A stretch of 64,000 nucleotides of DNA from Actinoplanes sp. DH11 (GTDB lineage Bacteria; Actinomycetota; Actinomycetes; Mycobacteriales; Micromonosporaceae), in assembly GCF_020873875.1 (NCBI RefSeq), contig NZ_JAHWGU010000006.1:186001-250000 (forward strand), in the 5' to 3' direction. This document shows positions 52,663 through 61,165 of the stretch, in pieces. Both the position numbers and the translations under genes were made by a program. The notes below the pieces were generated by a model, which was not told the origin of the DNA, ran no database searches, and saw only the letters and a program-made list of their open reading frames with translations. Position 1 is the stretch's first letter. Each line of letters begins with the position of its first letter.

Positions 52663-52986
52663 TCGGTGCCGCATCGAGCGCTCTGAGCATGCCATCACTG
52701 CGGCTCCCGCCGTGCCCCGAGCACACGTCGACACCGCCAGCACGCCTGCCGGGCTCGGCCGCCCAGCGCGTAGCTCGCCGCCCTGTTCGGCCCGCCCGAC
52801 GCCGCCCCTCTTGCTTGGCTTATGACGAATTGTGTTGCTTCCCCCTGATAGCAGGCGGTACGGCCGTACGCCCAGAGCCGATCAACATCAACGTCAAGGA
52901 AGGGCACCTGGGCAAGTGGTCCGGGACGAATGCGGCGGCTCGAATACTGCCGCTCTGCCAGTACATCTGCCCGACAACGTGCCCTG

Positions 52987-53060
52987 ACGCGAACCGATTC
53001 GAGCCAGACCTTGACCGCCATGTCGCGGCCCGCCTAAGGTCGGTTCGAATCGATTCGAAC
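52987..53060 (+). promoter_or_regulatory. Operators for the adjacent LacI regulator in front of the glycosidase gene
   Basis: A perfect 18-bp palindrome, GTTCGAATCGATTCGAAC (53043-53060), ends 10 bp before the ATG and abuts the GGAG ribosome site. A weaker copy (13 of 18 positions) is at 52987-53004. A related palindrome lies in front of the lacI-type gene at 56048-56065. Confidence 0.75.
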
Positions 53061-53070
53061 GGAGCTGCCG

Positions 53071-54972
53071 ATGATGTTCTCCATCCGGGACATTCCGTTC
53101 AGCCACCGTGGGTCCTGGTTCGGCATCTCGCCGGTGCTCGCCGAGAACACCGTCGCCGACGATCTGCACCTGGTGTCGCATCAGACCGGCATGCACCCGG
53201 TTCTGCGGTTCAACCCGTCCGAGCCGTCCGTCGTGCGGGCCACCCCCGCCCTGCTGACCTGGCAGACCGACGCCGGTCCGATTGAGCTGGCCTACGAGAG
53301 CCCGGACACGATCCGGATCCGCGGCAACGGGCCCGGCCTGAGGATCACGGCGGCCGCCGGCACGCTCACCCCGTTCCGGGGCAGCTACCTCTACCAGGAC
53401 CCGGTCGACGGCTCGCACATCCTCACGTCCTACGAGACCGGCCGGCGCTACCGGGTCACGCTGCTCGCCGGAGGCCCGGCTGAGGTGACCGGCGCCGAGC
53501 TGCTCGGCGCCGGGGAGCGCGGGCTGAGGCTGCCGGCCGGGCCGGCGTGGGAGGTGGCGATCGAGGAGTACGGGACGGCGCGTCCCGCGTACCGCCGCCT
53601 CCTGCCCTTCGCGGCCGTGCACGACGCGGCGCAGGCGCGGTTCGCCGCGTTCGCCGACGCCCTCGCACCGTGGCGCAGCGCGTCGACACCCGCCGCCGAG
53701 CTGGCCGCCTACGTCCTGTGGTCGGCCACCGTCGACCCGGCCGGTTTCGTCACCCGCCCCGCCGTGCTGATGAGCAAGCACTGGATGGACAAGGTGTGGA
53801 GCTGGGACCACTGCTTCAACGCGATCGCCCTCGCCGCCGGTGACCCGGCGCTGGCCCGGGCCCAGTTCCAGCTGCCCTTCGACCATCAGGACCCGAGCGG
53901 TGCGCTGCCGGACTCCATCACCCACTCCGAGGTCCTCCACAACTTCGTCAAACCGCCGATCCACGGCTGGGCACTGCGGCAACTCATGCCGGCGGGTCTC
54001 GACGACCTGGCCGGCACCTACGATCGGCTGGCCCGCTGGACCCGCTTCTGGCTGGACGCGCGCCGGGCGCCCGGCGAGGACCTGCCGCACTACACGCACG
54101 GCAACGACAGCGGCTGGGACAACGCCACCACCTTCGACGGCGGCCGGGTCGTCCAGACCGCCGACTTGGCCGCGTTCCTCGTCCTCCAGCTCCGCTGCCT
54201 GGCCGACCTGGCACACCGCGCTGCGCGGGGCCCGGCGCTGCCTGAGCCGGCACCGCCCGAGCCGGCACCGCCCGAGCCGGGACCGCCCGAGCTGGCACCG
54301 CCCGAGCTGGCACGCACGGAGTCGGCACGCACCGAGTCGGCGGTGAGCGTTCCGGCGCACACCGGGTCGGCGCGGAGCGGGGAGGAGTGTGCGGGGGCGG
54401 CAGGGGAGCGGACGGCGGAGGCGTGGGCGGAAGCGGCAGCCGAGTGGGCGCGGGCGGCCGACCGGATCCAGGAGGCGATGATCCGCGACCTCTGGACCGG
54501 TGACCGGTTCGAGGCCCGTGACCCGCTGACCGGCGCCCGCCGGGCCAGTGCGAGCCTGCTCGACCTGATGCCGATCGTGCTGGGCGACGAGTTGCCGGAG
54601 CCGATCGCCACCCGGCTGGCCGCCCGGATCGAGCAGCACCTGACCAGTTTCGGTCTCGCCACAGAACCGGTCGACTCACCGGAGTACGCGGCCGACGGTT
54701 ACTGGCGTGGCCCCATCTGGGCACCGTCAACAGTTCTGATCGAGGACGGCCTGCGCCGAGCCGGGCACACCGCTCTCGCCGACGAGGTCAGCCGCCGGTT
54801 CCGGGCCCTCTGCGAACAATCCGGCTTCGCCGAGAACTTCGACGCCGAAACGGGTGCCGGGCTGCGCGACCGGGCTTACACCTGGACAGCGAGCTGCTAC
54901 CTGATCCTCGCGGCCGCCCACGAACACCGCCGCACCACAGCGCCTCCGGACCGTGCCGCCGGCGACGACTGA
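53071..54972 (+). CDS. Cytoplasmic MGH1-like (alpha/alpha)6 glycoside hydrolase
   Basis: A 633-residue enzyme without a signal peptide. The N-terminal beta-sandwich is followed by an (alpha/alpha)6 barrel of the GH63/MGH1-like type. [21 protein letters not shown] is the recognisable start of the barrel, [27 protein letters not shown] the middle, and [18 protein letters not shown] and [25 protein letters not shown] the end. It probably hydrolyses an imported oligosaccharide. Residues 392-426 are an inserted Pro/Glu-rich repeat. LacI operators control it. I cannot tell whether the substrate is arabinan-, mannosylglycerate- or glucose-based. Confidence 0.8.
   Translation: MMFSIRDIPFSHRGSWFGISPVLAENTVADDLHLVSHQTGMHPVLRFNPSEPSVVRATPALLTWQTDAGPIELAYESPDTIRIRGNGPGLRITAAAGTLTPFRGSYLYQDPVDGSHILTSYETGRRYRVTLLAGGPAEVTGAELLGAGERGLRLPAGPAWEVAIEEYGTARPAYRRLLPFAAVHDAAQARFAAFADALAPWRSASTPAAELAAYVLWSATVDPAGFVTRPAVLMSKHWMDKVWSWDHCFNAIALAAGDPALARAQFQLPFDHQDPSGALPDSITHSEVLHNFVKPPIHGWALRQLMPAGLDDLAGTYDRLARWTRFWLDARRAPGEDLPHYTHGNDSGWDNATTFDGGRVVQTADLAAFLVLQLRCLADLAHRAARGPALPEPAPPEPAPPEPGPPELAPPELARTESARTESAVSVPAHTGSARSGEECAGAAGERTAEAWAEAAAEWARAADRIQEAMIRDLWTGDRFEARDPLTGARRASASLLDLMPIVLGDELPEPIATRLAARIEQHLTSFGLATEPVDSPEYAADGYWRGPIWAPSTVLIEDGLRRAGHTALADEVSRRFRALCEQSGFAENFDAETGAGLRDRAYTWTASCYLILAAAHEHRRTTAPPDRAAGDD
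54244..54348. repeat. Seven-copy 15-bp repeat inside the glycosidase gene
   Basis: Units of GAGCYGGCACCGCCC begin at 54244 and recur every 15 bp, decaying at the 3' end. They encode E-P-A-P-P-like pentapeptides in a surface loop of the (alpha/alpha)6 barrel. The period keeps the frame, so copy number may vary between strains. Confidence 0.8.
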
Positions 54973-54991
54973 TGCGGGGCCGCGCCCCTGC

Positions 54992-56020
54992 TCAGAGAGT
55001 GCGTGGCCGGGTGGCCGGGCCGGTGCTGGCGCGCAGTGAGATCGGAGGGCTGTAAAGGCGGTGGCTCGGCTCGGCCGTGGGTGTGCTGATGCGTTCCAGC
55101 AGCAGTGTCACGGCCTGGGCGCCGATTTCCTCGATCGGTATGTCGGCCGCGGTCAGCGGTGGGTGGAAGTCCTCGGCCCAGTGTGGTGCGGCGACGCCGG
55201 TGACGGAGAAGTCGTGGGGGACGGTGCGGCCGGCTCGTTGCAGGGCGCGGTGGATGCCGGGCAGGGCCGCCTCGTTCAGGGTGGCGATCGCGGTGACCCG
55301 GGGGTGGGCGGCCAGCAACTGGTCGACGCAGGCCTCGCCGTCGGCGGCGGTGTCGCCGCAGCAGACGTCGACGCCGGTGACGCCGCGTTCGGCGACGGCG
55401 CGGACGAAGCCGCTGCGGGCGCGGTTGCCGGGGCCGTAACCGGCGGCGACCAGTTCGGCGGAACGGTTCACCAGGGCGATGTGTTCATGGCCCAGGTCGG
55501 CGAGGTGGCCGACGCACCGGGCGATGAGGCCGGCGTAGTCGACGTCCACCCAGCTCATGCCGTGCGGCTGCGCGGTGCGCCCGATCGTGACGAACGGCAG
55601 CCCGCTCCGCCGCAGCCGGGTGACCCGGTCGTCCTCGAGCCGGATCTCCATCAGGATCACGCCGTCGACGCGGCGGCCGTCGACGATGCGTTCGAAGGAG
55701 CGCTCGTGTTCGCCGCCGGAGGGGGACAGCAGCACGTCGAGGTCGGCGCGGGCGGCGGCCTCGACGACGCCGGCGACGAATCCGAGCTGGACGCCGGTGA
55801 GGTGCCCGGTGGCCGGCGGGATCACCAGGCCCACGGTGTGGGTGCGGCCCTCGCGCAGGGCCCGGGCGCTGGCGTTGGGCCGGTAACCGACCTCGTCGAT
55901 GACGGCCTGGATGCGCCGGCGGGTCCCCTCGGAGACCGGCCGTTTGCCGGTCAGCACGTAGGACACCGTGCTGCGCGAGACTCCCGCACGCCGGGCGATC
56001 TCCCCGATGTCGCTCACCAC
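54992..56020 (-). CDS. LacI-family transcriptional regulator
   Basis: A 342-residue repressor. The HTH and hinge helix are SDIGEIARRAGVSRSTVSYVLTGKRPVSEGTRRRIQAVIDEVGYRPNASARAL. The sugar-binding core follows (VGLVIPPATGHLTG; RRVDGVILMEI; DVDYAGLIARCVGHLADLGHEHIALV). An effector sugar released by the GH43/MGH1-like enzymes is likely. A copy of the GAATCGATTC palindrome lies 28 bp before its start, so it represses itself and the 53071 gene. The GTG start is 6 nt after CAGTCT. Confidence 0.85.
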   Translation of the reverse strand: MVSDIGEIARRAGVSRSTVSYVLTGKRPVSEGTRRRIQAVIDEVGYRPNASARALREGRTHTVGLVIPPATGHLTGVQLGFVAGVVEAAARADLDVLLSPSGGEHERSFERIVDGRRVDGVILMEIRLEDDRVTRLRRSGLPFVTIGRTAQPHGMSWVDVDYAGLIARCVGHLADLGHEHIALVNRSAELVAAGYGPGNRARSGFVRAVAERGVTGVDVCCGDTAADGEACVDQLLAAHPRVTAIATLNEAALPGIHRALQRAGRTVPHDFSVTGVAAPHWAEDFHPPLTAADIPIEEIGAQAVTLLLERISTPTAEPSHRLYSPPISLRASTGPATRPRTL

Positions 56021-56047
56021 AGCCCCAGACTGCCGAACGAGACGGCC

Positions 56048-56065
56048 TGTCGAATCGATTCCGAC
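56048..56065 (-). promoter_or_regulatory. Autoregulatory operator of the LacI-type gene
   Basis: TGTCGAATCGATTCCGAC shares the GAATCGATTC core with the 18-bp site at 53043 (14 of 18 positions). It lies between the divergent regulator and the anti-sigma kinase gene. Confidence 0.6.
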
Positions 56066-56155
56066 AGCGTAACGCCCCCGTCACCACCGGCTGATTTCGC
56101 CAGGATCGCGATCGAGCACTGCTTAGGCCGGCCTCCCGGTGGGAACTGGCACGCG

Positions 56156-56602
56156 GTGGAAACGATCCGAACCTCGCCGCCGCCACCGTACGCCGAACTC
56201 GTCAAGGTGTGGACGCTCGTCAGTCCCACCGAGTTGAAGCAGCTGCGGGCGGCCTTGCAACGGGAACTGATCGCGCATCCGCTGCTGCCGGACGTGGACC
56301 ACGACGACATCCTGGACCGGATCGTCCTGGTCGCGACGGAACTGGCCACCAACGCGTTCCGGCATGGGTTGCCGCCGACCGAGGTGCGGCTGATGCGCAA
56401 CCACGAGAATGTCATCCTGGACGTGGCGGACCACGACCTGACCAGTGTCCCGGAACTGGCGCACACCCGGCCGCCGCACGCCGGTGGGCGCGGCCTGCTG
56501 CTGGCGATCACGTTCTCCCTGGACGTGGGCTGGTACGCCACCGATGACGCCAAGCACATCTGGGCAACCTTTTCGATCCGGTCGGGCACTGCCGGATCGT
56601 GA
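56156..56602 (+). CDS. Anti-sigma-factor serine kinase (RsbW-like HATPase)
   Basis: A 148-residue GHKL ATPase. N-box IVLVATELATNAFRHGLPPTEV and a G-loop TRPPHAGGRGLLLAITFSLDVGW are clear. Such proteins hold a sigma factor or phosphorylate a STAS antagonist. The GTG at 56156 is the first in-frame start that is conserved in character. A longer frame from upstream covers the regulator gene on the other strand. Its antagonist and phosphatase follow directly. Confidence 0.8.
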   Translation: METIRTSPPPPYAELVKVWTLVSPTELKQLRAALQRELIAHPLLPDVDHDDILDRIVLVATELATNAFRHGLPPTEVRLMRNHENVILDVADHDLTSVPELAHTRPPHAGGRGLLLAITFSLDVGWYATDDAKHIWATFSIRSGTAGS

Positions 56603-56651
56603 CCGTCGTATCCCTTGCCTGGTTGTCAGAACCGACTGTTAGACAGTTACT

Positions 56652-56975
56652 GTGAATGCGGATTACTTCACCATTGAGAAGCCTGACCGGGACGGGACGA
56701 CCGCCCGCGTACGCCTGGCCGGCGAATTCGACCTGAACAGCCGCGACGTGCTGGCCGAGGTGCTGCGTGGCATCGTCGCCGAGGGCGGCTGCACCCGGAT
56801 CGTCGTCGACCTGGACCAGGTGCGTTTCCTGGACTCGGAGGCGCTCAGCGCGTTGCTGGAGGGTTACCTCGCCGCCCAGAGCGCCGGGATCACCTTCCGG
56901 CTCGCCGCCGCGAACGGGGTCGTCGGCCGGGTCATCGAGGTGGTCGGCCTCGAGTATCTGCTGGACCCCGCGTAA
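56652..56975 (+). CDS. STAS-domain anti-sigma-factor antagonist (RsbV-like)
   Basis: A 107-residue STAS protein: LAGEFDLNSRDVLAEVLRG, then VVDLDQVRFLDSEALSALL. The phosphorylatable Ser is Ser62 in FLDSEAL. When dephosphorylated it would capture the anti-sigma kinase encoded just upstream. GTG start is 6 nt after TAGACA (leaderless). Confidence 0.85.
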   Translation: MNADYFTIEKPDRDGTTARVRLAGEFDLNSRDVLAEVLRGIVAEGGCTRIVVDLDQVRFLDSEALSALLEGYLAAQSAGITFRLAAANGVVGRVIEVVGLEYLLDPA

Positions 56976-57108
56976 GTGTTCCGGCGGTGCCGCGCGGGAT
57001 GTGCGCCGGGGGACCGCGGCGCGACGTCATGGCTGCGTACCCGGATGAAGCAGGCCCCGGCCGTCGGGTGACCCCGATGCCTCCGTTCGCTTGCTCTACA
57101 GTCCGAGG

Positions 57109-58638
57109 GTGATCACGCCGTTCGACGCCGCAGGCCCCCTGGGCCTGGCGTACCGCGACGTCGACTGGGCGGCCGGGCCGCTCGGTCCGGTCTCCTCGTG
57201 GAGCCCGGCACTGCTCGGTGCGGTCGACGTGATGCTGCACAGCCGCAACGCGGTGACCCTGATGTGGGGGCCGGAGTTCGTGCTGGTCTACAACGCCGCC
57301 TACGTCAAGATGATCGGCGACAAGCACCCGGCCGCGCTCGGCGCATCAGCTCGCGAGGTGTTCGCGGAGATCTGGGACGACATCGGTCCGATGCTCGAGG
57401 ACGTGCTCGACGGCCGGGACGCCACGTGGACCGAGGACATGCGGCTCATGATGAACCGGCACGGCTTCCCGGAGGAGACGTACTTCACCTTCTCCTATTC
57501 GGCGGTGCGCGGCGCCGGCGGCGACATCGAGGGTGTCATCGACATCGCCTCCGAGACCACCCGCCAGGTGATCGGCCGGCGTCGGCTGGTGCTGCTCGGG
57601 CGGCTCACCGACGCGGTCGCCGACGCCGAGACGGTCTCCGCGTTCGTCGACCGGGCGCTGCCGGTCCTGCGGACGGCGGTGGACGACCTGCCCGGCGCGA
57701 ACCTGACGGACGCCGCCGGCCTGCCCGGCACGGACTCGGCGGACGACGCCGGCCTGCCTGCCGGTGGCCGGCGGCGGATTCCGCTCGCCGCGGGTCTGCA
57801 CCTGGACACCGGGCTCAGCCCGCACCTGCCGGTGGACGAGGAGTACGAGAACTTCCTGCGCCTGATCGCCGCGGCGCTGGTGCAGGGCCTCGACCGGGTC
57901 GCGGTGCGGGAACTGGCCGCGACCGAACGGCAGCTGGCCGAGGCGTTGCAGCGCAGCCTGCTCAGCCACCCCGCACAGCCGGCCGGTCTGCAGGTGGCGG
58001 TGCGGTACCACCCGGCGTCGGAGGGCGCGCAGGTCGGCGGCGACTGGTACGACGCCTTCGAACCGCGGGACGGCCGGCTCGCGGTGGCGGTCGGTGACGT
58101 CACCGGTCACGACCGGGACGCGGCGGCGGCGATGAGCCAGGTGCGCAACCTGCTGCGCGGGATCTCGTACGCGCTGCCCGAAGCGCCGGCGCCCGTGCTG
58201 TCGGCACTCGACGACGCGATCACCCGGCTGGCCGTGGACGCCTTCGCCACGGTGGTGCTGGCCCAGGTGAACCTCGACACCTACGAGATGCGCTGGTCGA
58301 ACGCCGGCCACCCGCCGCCGCTGCTGCTCGCGCCGGACGGGTCGGCACGGTTCCTCGCCACCGCGCCCGAGCCGCTCCTGGGCACCCGGGCCCGGGGCAT
58401 CCGCTCCACGCATCAGATGGTGCTGGAGCCGGGCACGACCGTGGTCTTCTACACCGACGGACTGGTGGAACGGCGCGGTCACGACCTGGACGCGGGGCTG
58501 GCCGCGCTGCGCGACGCCGTCGCCGGCAGCGGCGGGCTGACCGTGGAGCAGCTGTGCGACAGGCTCCTGGCCACGTTCGCCGGGGACGCCGAGGACGACG
58601 TGGTGCTCGCCGTGATCAGGCGCGACGCCGCGGGATAG
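57109..58638 (+). CDS. PP2C-type SpoIIE phosphatase with PAS sensor (RsbU-like)
   Basis: A 509-residue phosphatase. Residues about 25-160 are a PAS-like domain (VMLHSRNAVTLMWGPEFVLVYNAAYVKMIG). Residues about 170-270 form a helical/GAF-like linker. The SpoIIE phosphatase has VGGDWYDAF and VGDVTGHDRDAAAAMSQVRNLL with metal-binding Asp residues, and FYTDGLVERRGHDLD. It should dephosphorylate the STAS protein on receiving a signal. GTG 57109 follows TACAGT with a 6-nt gap. Confidence 0.88.
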   Translation: MITPFDAAGPLGLAYRDVDWAAGPLGPVSSWSPALLGAVDVMLHSRNAVTLMWGPEFVLVYNAAYVKMIGDKHPAALGASAREVFAEIWDDIGPMLEDVLDGRDATWTEDMRLMMNRHGFPEETYFTFSYSAVRGAGGDIEGVIDIASETTRQVIGRRRLVLLGRLTDAVADAETVSAFVDRALPVLRTAVDDLPGANLTDAAGLPGTDSADDAGLPAGGRRRIPLAAGLHLDTGLSPHLPVDEEYENFLRLIAAALVQGLDRVAVRELAATERQLAEALQRSLLSHPAQPAGLQVAVRYHPASEGAQVGGDWYDAFEPRDGRLAVAVGDVTGHDRDAAAAMSQVRNLLRGISYALPEAPAPVLSALDDAITRLAVDAFATVVLAQVNLDTYEMRWSNAGHPPPLLLAPDGSARFLATAPEPLLGTRARGIRSTHQMVLEPGTTVVFYTDGLVERRGHDLDAGLAALRDAVAGSGGLTVEQLCDRLLATFAGDAEDDVVLAVIRRDAAG

Positions 58639-58661
58639 GGCCGGCCGTACATGTCCGGCCC
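58638..58661 (+). terminator. Hairpin after the phosphatase gene
   Basis: GGGCCGG and CCGGCCC pair around a 10-nt loop directly at the stop codon. It is modest in stability and has no U tract. Confidence 0.4.
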
Positions 58662-58685
58662 GGCTGCTCGCGCCGGCCCGGTCGG

Positions 58686-58880
58686 TCAGCCACGGAGGCG
58701 GGCCCGGCGGGTCGGTGGGCGTCGGGTCCGGGGCGGCCGGGAAGGGCGGGAACCGGCCGCGCGGGTGGGGCGGATGCAGGAGGGGCGGCGCCCGCGGCGG
58801 CGGGTGAGGGGCAGCAGGACCGCCGGCGCCACGGCGGCCGCGGTCACGGTGACGGTTATCGCTGTCCAGAGAAGTCCCAT
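58686..58880 (-). CDS. Small basic membrane protein of unknown function
   Basis: A 64-residue protein with one N-terminal helix (MGLLWTAITVTVTAAAVAPAVLLPL) followed by a strongly basic Arg/Pro tail. Topology suggests a cytoplasmic tail. It follows the serine-repeat gene on the same strand with a 41-bp gap, so it may be its partner. Confidence 0.45.
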   Translation of the reverse strand: MGLLWTAITVTVTAAAVAPAVLLPLTRRRGRRPSCIRPTRAAGSRPSRPPRTRRPPTRRARLRG

Positions 58881-58921
58881 ACGACGTCGGCCTCCGCTCG
58901 TGACCCGAGCGGGCGGACCGG

Positions 58922-59248
58922 TCAGCTCTCGGCGTCCGTGACGAGCCGGGTGGCGCGGCCGATCACGACCATGCCCAGGCACGCGGCGACCAGGACGGCG
59001 GCGGCGACCGGCAGGGAGTCCACCGTGACGGCCGAGCCGAAGGCGCCGACCGACAGGATGGAGCCGAACGAGCCGATCGAGAAGACCGAGCCGAAGGAAC
59101 CCGCCGAGCCGATCGACAGGACCGAGCCGAACGAACCGACGGAGAGGATGGACCCGGCCGAGCCGACGGACAGGATCGAGTTTGTGGAGTAGAAGCTCAG
59201 GATCGAACCGCTCGACCGGTACGACAGAACGTTGCGACGACCACGCAT
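58922..59248 (-). CDS. Membrane protein with serine at every third residue (S-x-x repeats)
   Basis: A 108-residue protein starting MRGRRNVLSYRSS. From Ser9 to Ser66, Ser occurs at every third position, twenty in an unbroken run (GSILSVGSAGSILSVGSFG…). The triplets group into nonapeptides of form S-(I/V)-L-S-(V/I)-G-S-(A/F)-G, with one extra triplet. Position 69 is Ala, then Ser72, Thr75 and Ser78. A single membrane helix (79-99, LPVAAAVLVAACLGMVVIG) and a short cytoplasmic tail end it. Such spacing puts a serine ladder on one face of a beta-solenoid or three-fold helix. I do not recognise a family. ATG 59248 is 6 nt after CATGAT. Confidence 0.75.
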   Translation of the reverse strand: MRGRRNVLSYRSSGSILSFYSTNSILSVGSAGSILSVGSFGSVLSIGSAGSFGSVFSIGSFGSILSVGAFGSAVTVDSLPVAAAVLVAACLGMVVIGRATRLVTDAES

Positions 59249-59372
59249 GGCGTCATCATGGTCCATTCAGGTGGGTCGGCGCTGACCCGTACGCCCTCGA
59301 TCTGCCGTTGATCTGCGTCTCGTCCTCGGGTGCCCGTGCAACCCGGCGGCCCGCCGCACGCGTCTACAGCGC

Positions 59373-59627
59373 ATGGACGACGATCGCCGGCCGGTCCCGC
59401 CGGAAGCCGACCCGGAGCAGTTCTGGCTGCTGTTCGAGCTGCGTATGCACTTCGACGCGCTGGAGCCGCTGTCCGGTGACTGGAGCCCGGCGCGCGTCGT
59501 CGTCGCCGCCGTCGACGCCGCCCGCCGCCGGATGCACCGGCACCGCCTGCGCCGCGCCGCCGGGCTCACCGTCCTGCTGATCATGGCCGCCGCCGGCGGT
59601 CTCTGCCTCGGCCTCGGCCTGCGCTGA
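59373..59627 (+). CDS. Small tail-anchored protein of unknown function
   Basis: An 84-residue protein: an acidic-to-neutral N-terminal helical part (PEQFWLLFELRMHFDALEPL), an Arg-rich stretch (AARRRMHRHRLRRAAG) and a C-terminal membrane helix (LTVLLIMAAAGGLCLGLGL). It resembles other tail-anchored small proteins of actinobacteria. No family is recognised. Divergent from the serine-repeat gene. Confidence 0.5.
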   Translation: MDDDRRPVPPEADPEQFWLLFELRMHFDALEPLSGDWSPARVVVAAVDAARRRMHRHRLRRAAGLTVLLIMAAAGGLCLGLGLR

Positions 59628-59703
59628 CCGGGCCGGCCTCAGACGCCAGGCATCAACCCCGGACTCGCCGGTTCCGGCCCCGGTCGCACCGCCCTTGGCG
59701 AGA

Positions 59704-59780
59704 TGTTGATCTGCTGGCGCTACGAAATCGCTGTGATCATGGACTTTGAACCGCGATTTCGCAGCGCCAGCAGATCAACA
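59704..59780. repeat. 77-bp palindromic element, copy 2
   Basis: 28-nt arms (59704-59731 and 59753-59780) with 27 of 28 pairing, and a 21-nt loop. The left arm is identical to that at 33470. The loop keeps TGTGATCA at its start and AACC at its end, with divergence between. The single arm mismatch (A opposite C) is shared by both copies. Confidence 0.9.
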
Positions 59781-59921
59781 CCGCCGCGCGGACCCATCGC
59801 GGCAACTCGTCCGGGGACCGCAACCCACCTGCGGAACCGGCACCGGTTCTGCCCGGGGAAGGATGCGATGCGGGCCATACGGCTTGACCGGGGTGCGGGC
59901 ACACGGTTTAGCGTCCGAGTT

Positions 59922-61043
59922 GTGGATCAACACGGGGGTGACCCGGCCGGCGGTTACGTGCAGCTGCTGACCCCGGACGGTGAGCATGTCGAGAGCGTCA
60001 CCACGGCGGACGGTACGACGTACGCCGTCGACTTCACCGACGAGGAGTACCGGGAGCTCTACCGCGACCTGGTCACCGTCCGGCGTCTCGACGCCGAAGG
60101 TCTCGCCCTGCAACGCCAGGGTGAGCTGGGACTGTGGGCGAGCCTGCTCGGGCAGGAAGCGGCACAGGTCGGCTCCGGCCGGGCGCTGCGGCCGCAGGAC
60201 ATGGCGTTCCCGACCTACCGCGAGCACGGCGTCCTCTACTGCCGTGGCATCGACCCGATCATGCCGTTCGGCCTGTTCCGCGGCGTAGACCAGGGCGGCT
60301 GGGACCCCAACGAGCACCGCTTCCACCTCTACACGCTGGTCATCGGGTCGCAGACGCTGCACGCCACCGGCTACGCCATGGGTGTCGCCATGGACGGCCG
60401 GACCGGCAGCGCGGACGGCGAGGCCGTGATCGCGTACTTCGGTGACGGCGCCACCAGCCAGGGCGAGGTCAACGAGTCGTTCGTCTGGTCCGGTGTCTTC
60501 CACGCGCCGATCGTCTTCTTCTGCCAGAACAACCAGTACGCGATTTCGCAGCCCCTGGAACGTCAGGCGCGCGCCCCGCTCTATCAGCGTGCCGGCGGCT
60601 ACGGGTTCCCCGGCATCCGGGTCGACGGCAACGACGTGCTCGCCACCTACGCGGTGACCCGGGCCGCCCTGGACGCCGCCCGCACCGGACAGGGCCCGAC
60701 CCTGATCGAGGCGTACACCTACCGGATGGGCGCGCACACCAGCTCCGACGACCCGACCCGCTACCGGATCGCCGGTGAGGTCGAGTCCTGGAAGGCGAAG
60801 GACCCGATCAGCCGCGTCAAGACGTTCCTGCTCAAGCAGCAGCTCGCCGACGACGCGTTCTTCGGCGAGGTCGACGAGGGCGCCCGGCGGCTCGCCCTGG
60901 ATCTGCGCGAGCAGGTCCTGGCGATGCCCGACCCGCAGCCGGGGGAGATGTTCGACCACGTCTACCCGCAGGGTTCGCCCCTGCTGGACGCGGAACGGGC
61001 CGAGTTCGCCGCCTACCACGCCTCCTTCCACCCCGGCGCGTGA
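59922..61043 (+). CDS. Pyruvate/2-oxoacid dehydrogenase E1 component, alpha subunit
   Basis: A 373-residue thiamine-diphosphate enzyme. VQLLTPDGEHVE and LALQRQGELGLWASLLGQEAAQVG are typical actinobacterial PdhA/BkdA starts. The ThDP motif is AYFGDGATSQGEVNESFVW…CQNNQYAIS. The alpha subunit needs a beta subunit and an E2 acyltransferase, and neither is adjacent. I favour the GTG at 59922 because TAGCGT lies 7 nt upstream and about 12 residues precede the conserved block. ATG 59868 with GGGGAAGG ahead is an alternative that adds 18 residues. Confidence 0.85.
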   Translation: MDQHGGDPAGGYVQLLTPDGEHVESVTTADGTTYAVDFTDEEYRELYRDLVTVRRLDAEGLALQRQGELGLWASLLGQEAAQVGSGRALRPQDMAFPTYREHGVLYCRGIDPIMPFGLFRGVDQGGWDPNEHRFHLYTLVIGSQTLHATGYAMGVAMDGRTGSADGEAVIAYFGDGATSQGEVNESFVWSGVFHAPIVFFCQNNQYAISQPLERQARAPLYQRAGGYGFPGIRVDGNDVLATYAVTRAALDAARTGQGPTLIEAYTYRMGAHTSSDDPTRYRIAGEVESWKAKDPISRVKTFLLKQQLADDAFFGEVDEGARRLALDLREQVLAMPDPQPGEMFDHVYPQGSPLLDAERAEFAAYHASFHPGA

Positions 61044-61165
61044 CACCCGGCGCGTGGCGTGACACCCCGCGGGCGGCGCCGCTATCAGTCCGATTGCCGA
61101 CGCAACCAGCGGCTCACGTCGATTGATTACTGCATTACAGCGTTGCATGCGTCTACGGTGGGCGG

